Assembly (NCBI RefSeq): GCF_964204645.1
Contig: NC_134034.1
Coordinates: 11,618,462 to 11,682,461, forward strand
Length of the DNA: 64,000 nt
DNA from: Tubulanus polymorphus
Lineage: Eukaryota; Nemertea; Palaeonemertea; Tubulaniformes; Tubulanidae
Direction: 5' to 3'
Positions 33,501 through 45,500 of this stretch are shown in pieces; the first letter of the stretch is position 1; each line of letters opens with the position of its first letter. The notes under the pieces are model-generated. The model was not told the DNA's origin and ran no database searches. It saw only the letters and a program-made list of their open reading frames with translations. Position numbers and translations under genes: made by a program.

Positions 33501-36500
33501 GTTTTGAATCAGTTTTTATTTCCTGCTCACAGGGGGCGTACGGAGGTGATCTCATGGCGTTCGACTCCGCACCACCGACTCCGACTAAAGATCCCTCTAT
33601 TGGTACATCAGTAGACGAACTGCCGGCCACGTTGCAGTTAGACGCGTCGAATTCGTCGCAAATAGTCGAAAATTCACGAAGATCTTCGATCAGTTCTATC
33701 ACTAGTGAAGGTATGTGTAAGGCATTGAAGTTATTTATAGAAAAGCCCGGGCTGATCTAACGCCTGGAAAACCTGGAAAAATGAGGGAATCAGAAAAATA
33801 TGGAAAAAACAGGGACAACTCACTGAATTTGGATATACCTTGTGTTTTATCAGTACGAGATTAGATGAATTGATTGAATAGTAACATTTTAAATCTACTA
33901 ATTTCTCTGATTCATTCAGGGATTCTGTGTAATCGCATGAAATAATCATGGAAAAATCAGTGCCAGTTCCACAGTTGTGAGTTAAGATTTGACTCACTGA
34001 AAATCTTTAACTCAGAGTTAACTCTTTAACTCACAACTGTGGAACCGGGCCTAGGGGATTTGTAAATGGACGGAAAGTGTAGGCACCCTGAAGCCCTATT
34101 TTCAGATTTTAAAAGAAAGATTGATGCGATACTAAATTGAGTTTTAAAATGTTTTCTCTCCGCGTGTGAACAGGGCCGATGAATTCATCGATGATGTCGA
34201 CCCCCGGTAGAGCGCCGTCGTACGTCCTACAGTCGGATATCGAGAGCGAAATAGACGAACCTCCGTCGTTTAACCTCGACAATTACAGCAAGGATGAAAT
34301 ATTCGTACAATTCCAGAAAGCGGTGAAACGTCTGCAGCGATACAAAACTAGATTCAACGAGGTAGAACTACATCCGTCTGCTGTTAACCCTTTCAGCGCG
34401 TCTACACCGCAGTGCGGTGTACGAATCAGTGATAGATTATGCTAGTACACCGCACTGCGCTGTATTGATGTTATTAGTAGTTATCTCTTGAAAAATGGCA
34501 GCACGTGTCAAACATAGTGAAATACTAGTAACTAACGATACACCGCGCCGCGGTGTAGACGCACTATAGTGGTATTCCCGTTAATCAACACACTAGGGTG
34601 GAATTTTTCAGAATTTTCAAATTATCTTCAGCACTATAGGGTATTAATTAGTCAGCACTGAAAGAACTAATGTCTGTGGGGTCATTCATTAATTACGTAT
34701 GCATTGTGGGTGTCAATCTCAATTGCGTACTGTAATGCTTAATGTATATGAAATAATGGCCTATTTTGTGTACAAGGAGGTGAAGGGTTAAAAAATCAAT
34801 ATTTTATGCGTACATAGTCATAAATGAATGATCACTGTTTTCTGATTCTTGAGACTTATGTTAAGCACAATTTTTGCATCGCGTAGCTCACATAGGTTTT
34901 GAACTGACCAGGAAGATTGTCCAGTATAAATGAACCACCAATTTGAAGAATTCGCTAAAAAGGCTTTGCTCAACTTGAATCAGAGAAAAAAGAAAAGATT
35001 TCTTAAGTTTGAATATCGTTGGTTACGATCATGGCATGATCTTGATGTTATAACGCATGAAAACTTGACCTAAACTCGCTGGCTTGGTATTTTAACAATT
35101 GTATTACAAAATTTCTCAAAATGTACTGAAAAAATAGACCAAAGCACTGCTTAGTATTGATAACTTGTTATACATGAAGAAAAATTTGTTGAAATCTTGA
35201 AATTTGAATTTTCAGTTGAAAGTCGCATACAAAGACATGGACCATGACCGAGAGAAACTGAAAACGGCATTGGCAATGAGCCAAGATAAACAGTTCCGTC
35301 GGATATCGGAGTTGAAAGAGCAGACGCAACTCGATCAACTGGCGAAACAAGACCTCGAGAATAATTACCGTTTGATGTTAGAAGAAAAAGATGAACTCGT
35401 ACGAGTTCTACAAACTCAGGTGAGTTCATTAGTAACTCAAGTGAGTTTGTTACTAGCACGAGTGAGTTCCCTTAACTCTGTTGTGAGTTCTACAAATTGT
35501 GCGACCTATTTTTGTTTGAAGTGGTATCTACTGCAGAGTTCTACAGATCAGGGGAGTTTGTGGCACAAGGAACTTTATGATAAAAAACATCCCCCACTGT
35601 CTGAGGATATCTTAATCAGGGAATTTGAATTTTTGGTGTCTTGTTGTTCTTACTGGTGATGAGTGACACAATGAACCTCTTGATAAGAAACAGCTCCCAC
35701 TGAGGATATCTTATAATTTAATCAGGGAATTTGAATACCTTATATCTCATTGTTCTTGCTGGCGACGAGTGGAACAAGGAACCTCTTGATAAGAAACAGC
35801 TCCCATTAGGGTTGTCTTGTAATTTTTTGTCAAGGATCAGGGAAATATCCGGGATTTTGGATTTCCTGAACAGTGAGATCTCCGTACGAGGCAAGATTTT
35901 GAAACTGCTAGTAAAAACATGATTCATGTTTTAGGTGAAACTCCTCAAAGAAGGAAAAGAAATCCCTCCAGAATTACTCGGTGATTCGGAACCAGCGTCT
36001 GCTGCACAGAGCGGCGACCAAGCAGACGGACACGCTGCCGACGAATCGGCTACAGTTACCGCGTTGAAAGAAAAGGTAAGAAATACAGGACCAGAATAAA
36101 CACAGACCTGGAAACCTGACTCGCGTCCAGACCTGACACAAACCCAACCTTAGACAGATGTCATCCAAACTCATCTAGTTTCCCCATTCAACTCGTTTTT
36201 AGGTGAAACGTCTAGAAGTTTTATTGAACAAATGCAAAGACACGATAAAATCTAACAAAGAAAAACACGCTCAACTGATCAGTGAAAAAGACTACCTTCA
36301 AAAACAACTTCTTGAAGCTCTTAATTCACCGGTAAATTATACATATGTGCATCGATGTTATTACCTATGTCACCATCGTATTATCTGGTCTGTGTTCTCA
36401 TAGTAGAGTGGCTTTGATACCCGGTCTATAAAACTGGGCCCAGGTTGAGAATCTACCCCCAACTTTGATACTCAGTCTTTGGAACCAGGCCAAGGTTGAG

Positions 36501-39500
36501 GATTTACCCCTAGGGGTAACTTTGATACTCAGTCTTTAGAACTGGGCCCAGGTTTAGTATCTACCCCAAAGGGTAACTTCGATACCGCACTCGGCTTGTG
36601 AAACTGGGCTCAGGTTAAGAATTTATCCCAAAGAAACCAGGGTACCTGGTCTATAAAACTGGGTCCAGGTTGAGAATTTACCCCTAGGGTTAACTTGGAT
36701 ACCCAGGCCTGGTTTGTTAACAATATCTGCCTTAAGGGTGATAAGAGTTTACAGGGGCAGCCATTGTTAGCGAGGTGTGCTATGAAATTAGGTGCCTATC
36801 GTAGAGTTTAAGGACTTCAGGACAATGAGCTGAATCTCATTGCTAGAGAGTAAAATCATCTTCATGAATTTGTAAATGTGATTGTTTGGTTTGGATTTGT
36901 ATAGAAGACCGAGGGCGACGAAGACGACGAAAAACTACGCGCGCAAATCTCCGAGGCTCGTAAAATCATCGAAGACCTGGAGACGAGTAAAGTGATGGCG
37001 ATCGCCGAGACTAAACAAGAGATGCATTTAGCGTTGGAGTCGAAGGACGACGAATTGAAACAGATGCAAGAGACATGTTCGAATTTAAAACAGCAGCTCG
37101 CCGAACTGAAAGAGTCGAACGATAAACTTCAACAACTCAGTGAGTTATTGAACATACTCTAAACTACTAAAAGTGTAAAACTCAGTGAGTTATATTAGAT
37201 ACACTCTTAACTACAATGTACTAAAACTGTTAAACTCAGTGAGTTATATTAGATACACTCTTAACTACAATGTACAAAAACTGTTAAACTCAGTGAGTTA
37301 TATTAGAAACACTATTAGCTACAATGTACTAAAACTGTTAAACTCAGTGAGTTATATTAGATACACTTTTAACTACAATGCACTAAAACTGTTAAACTCA
37401 GTGAGTTATATTAGATACACTCTTAACTACAATGTACAAAAACTGTTAAACTCAGTGAGTTATATTAGAAACACTATTAGCTACAATGTACTAAAACTGT
37501 TAAACTCAGTGAGTTATATTAGATACACTTTTAACTACAATGCACTAAAACTGTTAAACTCAGTGAGTTATATTAGATACACTTTTAACTACAATGCACT
37601 AAAACTGTTAAACTCAGTGAGTTATATTAGATACACTCTTAACTACAATGTACAAAAACTGTTAAACTCAGTGAGTTATATTAGAAACACTATTAGCTAC
37701 AATGTACTAAAACTGTTAAACTCAGTGAGTTATATTAGATACACTTTTAACTACAATGCACTAAAACTAAAGCTTTGTGAGTTAAACTACAGTGCTAACA
37801 TTGCAACATTTCAGGGAGTTTTTGAACATTATAAACTTCTAAAAAAGAATTGTCATCTTAGCTAGGATATTCAGACTCATTTTGGTTCAGTTCAACAGTT
37901 GAGACTTTCTTGTGTTGTAGGTAAAGAACAGCTGGAAAAATCTCGCGAAATCATAAGAAAATTACAGGAAGAGAAGAAAGCGCTGGCGCAAGAGACCGAC
38001 GAGAAAATCGCGCTTGCGGAAAAGAGTTTAGAGGAAGAACGGTCGAATCTCGTGCAAGAATTACATCGCGGGAAACAGGCGACTGTTTCATTGTTACAGG
38101 TTAGTACGGTTACATGTGCATGTACAGTAACATGTGCATGTATGTTTACATGTGCATGTACATTAACATGTGCATGTACGGTTACATTACCTCGAGAATT
38201 TACATCGCGTATCATCGACGTTTCATTCTCTGTATAATTACGCGCAGAAAGAAAATGAAGATAAGTTAGAACAAGCGATTCAAGAACAGGAAAAAATCTG
38301 GCAAGAAAAGTTCGCGCTGAAGGTACGTAACAGATGATATTTCGAAAACAAATATTCTATCATGAAGAACAGTCCCTGAAAATACTGGACTTCAGATGAT
38401 TTTATATTAAATATTTGAGTTTTTGGCGCAGTTTGACGAAGAGTAAAAATTAGTTCTTTTCCGATATTTGAAATTTGATTCAGATTTGAACCGAGAACCG
38501 TTTATTATTAAAACGCGTTTAAATGTTGATCGTATTATTTCTAGGAGCGAGAATACGAGCACAAACTGCAGTTGAAACTCACAGAGAAAGAGGACGACAT
38601 GAAACTCGCCATCGAAGAACGAGATCTACAAAAGATGGCAGCACTGAGTCAACAAGATTCGGCCAAAGACGAACTTCAAACCGAATTACAGTCGATGAAA
38701 TCTGTAAGCCGGGAATTTTATCGTTGAAATTCATTCTATTTCGTTGAATTATTTCTCAGTGATTTCGACTTCGGTATTTTTATTTGTTTAGAAAACTGTT
38801 GAATTGGAAAACGTTATTGAGAAACTGAAGGCTGATCATAAAACGCAGTTAGATTCGTTCCTCGCTCAAATGGAGTCAAATACACTCAGACATAAAGAGA
38901 CTTTAGCTGAAATTAAAGTGAAATTTGATACAAAGGTAAAATGGCATTCGCTTGATTACTTCTTAGTGGGTCTTACCATTCTTGATATCTCAGGGATTTT
39001 GTGTGGGTCTTATCCTCCTTGATATCTGATTGATACTTAGAGGGTCTTACCCTCCTTGATATTTGATTGGTTCTTAGGTCTTACCGTCCTTGATATTTGA
39101 TTGGTTCTTAAGTGTTACCCTTCTTGATATTTGATTGGTTCTGAGGTCTTACCGTCCTTGTTTTGATTGGTTCTTAGGTCTTACCCTCCTTGATATTTGA
39201 TTGATTCTTAAGAGGGTCTTACCCTCCTTGATATCTGATTGATACTTGAGAGGGTCTTACCCTCCTTGATATCTGATTGATTCTTAGGGTCTTACCCCTC
39301 TTAATAACTGATTAATTCTTCGGGATTTATTCCCCTTGATTACTGATCACTTGTGTGGGACTTTTTGTGGGTCATTTTACACATTGTCTTCAATTCTTAG
39401 TTGAAACAAACATTCATCTGATTAGTTATAGCACTTTTAGAGGTAGTTCAGAATTTTGCTAACGAATCTGTTTGATTATGCCTCCGTTTCAGGTGAAAGA

Positions 39501-42500
39501 AATACGCGAGAAATGTTCGCAAGATTACGAAACGAAAATCGACCAACTGCGCCAGGATTATCAGACGCGCACGGAGGAGCTGGAGCGACGTCACGAGCAG
39601 ACGTTGAATTCGTCGAACTCCGACTTCGAGGTGTCGCGTAAACAACAGATCGAACGACTCGAAGCGAAACATCACTCGGTGCTCGAGGAAAAACAACTTC
39701 AAATCGAACTCTACGCGAACGAGATCGCCGATTTAAAATCGAAAAATGTCGATCTGACGAACTGCGGCGACGAGCTAACCGCTCGAATTGTTGAATTAGA
39801 AACGAGTTTGAATTCGGAGCGCGAAACGTCGGAGAAACTGATCAAAGACGTGGAGAATCTACAAATACAGTTCGAGGTCGACCGGTCGAAACTGGTTGAC
39901 GAGTCGACGAGTTTCGCCGCTCGGTGCGACGAGTTGAACGTGAAAATAACGCTGTTGACCGACGCGAATTTCGGCATGAACGAAAAATGCGACGATTTGG
40001 AAAATCGTTTGAAAGAGAAGGACGCAGAAGTCGGTAAAACGGAGCAGCAGGTCGCGGCGCTGGAGCAGCAGGTCGCGGCGCTGGAGCAGCAGCTCGCGGT
40101 GCTGGAGGAGAAACTAACCGCGATCACGGAAGAGAAAAACGTCGTCGACGGTTACCTACGCGAGAAAGAGCAGACGATCGGTGAATTGACCGCCGAGAAA
40201 TCGGATCTGACGATGAACGTCGAAGCGAAACGGAAGGAAATCGACCTCGTCGTCGAGCAATACGAGGAACGAATAAAATTCGCAGCGGAGAATCACGAGC
40301 GAGAGATCGCGAGACGAGTCGAGGTCGCCGAGTTACAGCAGCGCAGCTCGGTGACGGAGATATCGAGCGAGTTAGGCGAACGTCTCGAGCGCGCGAATAA
40401 AACGATCACCGAGTTGGAGAACGTCGTGCAAGAGTTGAAATTAACCGAGAGCGAACTTCGAAGTCGGTTGGACGTCGAAAAAACGGACTTCGACGCGAAG
40501 TTAACGACGATCGCGGAAACGAAAACGATCTGCGAAAATCGCGTCGTCGAATTAGAACGGAAGTTGAGCGAACTGTGCGAGAGACTGGCGGCGGAAAAGA
40601 CGGACGCGGACTGCAGTCTGGCGGAGGCGCAGGCGGCCGGGCAGGCGTTACGCGACGAGCACGCCGCCGAGAAAGATCGACTGAATAACGAAATTAACGA
40701 TCTGCGAAATAAACTGGAGGCGAAAATAACCGACGCCGGAACGCTCGAAGGTAAGATAATTCACTTGCAGGAAGTTTGTGATCAATTGCAGAGAGAAAAC
40801 GAAGACAGTCGAACGCGCGAACGCGAATCAGAAAATAAATACGACGAAATGAAACGAACGTCCGATGAACACGTGGAGAACTTGACGACCGAATTAAACG
40901 CGTTGAGAGACGAACGTGGAAATAACGAACTTCTCGAACAGAGGAAATCGGAATTAGAATCCGCAATCGATTCTCTGCGCGACGATCGCGAGAGTTACGT
41001 GAAACGTTTGGACGAAGCGTTAGTTTCGATGACGCCGGATGTCATCGGGGAAGAAGCTGGCGATCCGACCGTGAAATTAGAACGGATTCTAGAAGCGTTC
41101 GTCGCGTCGAGAACGGAGCGCGATAAACTGACCGCGGATCTCGCGGAACGCGACGCCGAGGCCGTCGAATTAAAACGGCTAAACGACGAATTGAAAACTG
41201 ATTCGCAAAATCGGATTCGCGAATTCGAAGAGAGTCGCGTGGAATCGAGCGAAATTACGCAAAATCTTGAGGCGAAGTTAAACGAGTCGAACGGTAAAAT
41301 TTCCGACTACGAAAAACAGTGCGAAACGTATCGGACGACTTGCGAAAATCTCGAGAAGAAATTATCGGAAGAACATTCGCTGCATAACGAGGTGTTGACC
41401 GAGCTGAAGGAATCGCATTCGAGAATGTACGCGGACAAACAGGAGGAGTTTACGCGCGAGAAGGGTGAAATCGTTCAGAGTTACCGAGCGGAGGTCGAAC
41501 AATTGAAACAACAAGTCGCCGCGGAGAAGGAGAACCTGGCGCGGTTCCAGGACTCGGTGAAGACGAAATTCGAAGAGCGCGAACAGAAGTTCAAGGAAAG
41601 TTTGTCGAAACTGAGGGAGAAACTGCAGCAGAAGTTGAAACAGAAGGAAGAGGAGTACAAGAAGAAGGCAGACGCGCTGGTCAGCGAAGGGCAGGAGAAC
41701 GTGACGAGAAACCTGCTCACCTCGCATCAGCACGAGCTAGATAGTGTGCGAAATACACACCAGGCGGAGCTGAAAGAAAAGGAGCTAGAAATCGAGAAGT
41801 TGACGAGTGCTCACAAAGAAGAGTTGAACGCGTTGGAGAAAGAGAATGCGGAGAAGATCGAGGAATTCGAGGAGAGATCGCGCAAAATGAACGAAGATTT
41901 CGTCGTGAAACAAGCCACGTTTGAGGAAAAGCTGATGAACTCCGAAGCTCAGAGTGATCAATATAAAACGTCTGTGATACAACTAGAAACGGCAGTCGCT
42001 GAACGAGATGCTAAGATATTAGGACTGCAGCAGAAAGCGCTGACACAAACTCAGGATCAAAACAATCAAATGGAATCTATGCAAGAGGACTTTCAGACAA
42101 AGGTTAAAGAGAAACAGGATGAAATTAAAGACTTGCAGGAGAAGCTGGCCGAAGTTATTGAAAGTCAGGAAAGAGTCGAAGCTGAAAAGGCGACGCTTTT
42201 GGAGAAAACTACCGCCCAACACGCAGGGGAGTTGGAATCGGCGGCGGCAGAATTGGAATCGAAAACGAAACAGATCGAACTGTTAACGGAGGAGCTCGAT
42301 TCGTTGAAGCAACTGCTCGAATTGAAAGAGGAAGAGATCGCTCAAAACGACTTCAATTTCAAGGAGCAAAAAGAAGTGATCGAGAAATTCGAAAGCGTCC
42401 TCGTGCAGAAGAATTCGCTCATCGAAAAGTATTGCGACGAGATTCGCGAAAAAGATGGCGTCATACTTCGGAAAGAGGAGGAGTCGAACGAGGAGTCAGT

Positions 42501-45500
42501 CGGAAAGGATGACAAAATAAAGGGATTGAAAGAAATGGTGGCGGCGTTTGAGACGAAAGTTCAGGAAACGGAATCTGCCTTACGAGAGTCTGAGGAAAAA
42601 TCTATTGGAAAGGATGATGAAATAAAGGAATTGAAAGAAAAAGTAGAGACAGAGATTCAGGCTAAAGAAGGTGCCATACAAGAGTTTAATGAGAAATCTA
42701 TTGGAAAGGATGATGAAATAAAGGAATTGAAAGAAAGGATGGCGACGTTTGAGATTGAAATTCAGGAAAAAGATGCCGCCTTGCAAGATTCTGACCAGAA
42801 ATTTGTCGGAAAAGATGCCGAAATAAATGAACTAAATGAAAAAATTGCCGTATTTAAAACTTTGGAGAGTGAAATGGAGAAGTTAAAATCGGAATTAGGG
42901 GAGGCAGAAAAGTTGAATTTAGAAAAGAAGGATTTGATACAAATGCTTGAAAACGATAATTCGGAGACGCGAACAAAATTGAAAGCGGTCGAAGAAGAAT
43001 TGGAGGAAAAGAAGGAGGTGTGCGACGAGAAGATATCGTTGATTACGAGTTTAGAGGAGAACGATCTGGAATTGCAAACAAAACTGAAAGAATTGACGGA
43101 TAAATTGGAATCGACCGAGCAGAAATTACAGGAGTGCATCGCGTCGTACGAGCAGACGATCGATCAACATAAACAACAAGCAGACGCGTTGAAACATGTC
43201 CTCGCCGGGCAGAAAGACGAACTCGAACTGCTACGCAAACAGACGTCGGATATGGAGAACCAGTCGAAGATGAATCATGCCGATTTGGAGAACGCGTTAC
43301 AAACGAAAGTTCGCGAGAGCGAGCAGGAGCTGTTGAACGCGGCAGAAAAACATCGCGACGAGTTAACTCGAGTTAAAAACGAAACGAAAGAGAAAATCGG
43401 TCAAATGAAACAGAAATATTCGACGAAATTAAAAGAGATTCAGTCGGTGAATAGCGAACACGTCGGTGAGTTGGAAAGTAAGATCGAAGCTCTGCAGAGT
43501 GGCGTCGAAGTTTTAGACGCCGAGAAATGCGAAGCGATCGCTGACAACGATAATCTACGCGTTAAAATCGACGAATTGGAAACTCGTTGCGGCGACAAAG
43601 ACGCGGAAATATCATCGCTGAAAACGCTAGTGGCAGACGCGAATTCGGCGCTGGATTCGACTAAAACCGACAACGAAAAATACGAAAGTGAACTCGGCGA
43701 AAAGAATTCGTTATTAGAATCCTATTCTAGTCAAATCGACGAGTTGAAAAAGACTCACGACGAACTGAGCGCTAAAAACGACGAATTGCGGAAAGTTATT
43801 TCGGAACTGGAAAGTTCTAGCGTGGACAGCGCGAAACTGGAAGAAACCGCTCGCGAGAAACACGTTCTAGACGAGAGAGTCGTCGAATTGTTAGCGAATA
43901 ATCGGGAATTGAACGAGAAATTGTCGGAATTACGAAACGAGAAAGAGCGTCTGCAGAACGATTCGGTCGGACGCGACGGGGAAATGCAAACGCTGCTGTC
44001 GGAGTTAGAATCGGAAAAACGTCGTTTGGAGGCGAAGCTCGACGCGGAGAAATCCGAACGCGAGACGTCGACCGCGGAGCACGAGAAACTGATCGTCGAA
44101 ATGAAAGCCGATTATAAAGAAAAAATGCAGAAACTCGTCGACGAGGGTAACAAAAAACTGACGGAGCTGAAGAAAAAAGCCGAGCTGAAATTGACGCAGA
44201 TTAAACGCACAATGCAAGGAAACCGCGACGACGTCATCACCGAGATGACCGAACAGATCGCGAGACTTCAAGATCAAATATCCACGTTCGAAGAAACGGT
44301 CGATCGACTGACCGCTGAGAAGAACGACCTGAACGCGGAATTCGAGTCGACGAAATCGGAGAATTCGAAGTATCGCGACGAAATCTCCGAGAAATTGGCG
44401 ATTAAAGAGGCCGAGTTGACCGAGGCGACCGCGGCGACCGATTCCAAACTCGGCAAGTTTAAAAAACTGATTCAGAGTTTGAAAGCGGAACAAGAAGAGC
44501 AGACGCGGATGGTCGCCAGGTTGGAGAAGGAACTCGCGGAATCGGAAACGCAACGCAAGACGCTCGGCGAACAATTCGAGTTGGCGAAACACGATTTCGA
44601 CGTCGACATGCGAACGTTGAAACTCGAACACGAGAACGAAGTCGACGCGATGCGACGCAATTACGAGGATCGCATCGAAGACTCGGAAACGATGACGAAC
44701 TCGCGATTGAAACAACTCGTTAAAGAGTTCAATCTGAAAATGGCCGAGAAAGAGAAAGAGTTTCAATCGGTTTTCGGTCAGGCTTACGGTGAGTGCGTGC
44801 GTAGCGATCCCGGGGCAGGTTCCATAGTCATGGCTTAGACTTAGACCAGTGTCTAAGACCAATTTCTATAGATAATCTAACAATTTAAGATTTAAAACCA
44901 CTTTTAATCTCAACTATGGAACCAGCCTCTAGTAGTACTATCAATAACCCTCTAGTCATAGAGGTCTTGCAGCTCTGTGCCATATTGGTTGGCAAAAACA
45001 ACTGATTTACTACATGACAGACCCTTAAACTCTGTAAACCCCCTGATTGTGTTCTGTTTTTATGTTCATCAAACTATGAAGTCACATGCAAGACCTCTAT
45101 CGACCTTTCTAGAAAATATGGCTGACTCCACGAATCCTCCAATGACATCATCAACTTGCCTTTTACTGATACAAGAAGGGATTATATTATGATGTGGGGC
45201 ATCCTATTTTCTGGAAGGGTCTCTTAACAAATATTTCATGTATTCTGTTAACCACTCCTCTGATAGACCACAACAGTAGCTTTTACTTAGATCTACAGTG
45301 AACCCTTATTGTTGCAGTCAAGGCTTAGAGTTTCTAGATTGAACCTATTCTGGTTTAAGAATATCAATTCTAGATAACAAACTCTCTACCGGTCGCTTCT
45401 ATCAGGTTTACTGATTACAAACTCTCTACCGGCCGCTTCTATCAGATTTACAGATTATACTATTCTGGATTAGTTAGAGATCGTATTCTGGTCGAACATA

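Noticed and set aside
37185-37865. 226-codon open frame with 18-residue repeats (SVSYIRYTLNYNV...)
   Set aside because: It exists only because the 54-bp intronic repeat unit is divisible by three. It is out of frame with the golgin exon, and the exon's own frame stops soon after the donor.
39711-44862. Many minus-strand frames inside the 5.3-kb golgin exon
   Set aside because: They are shadows of the coiled-coil frame, caused by its Glu/Lys-rich codons, and have no independent support.
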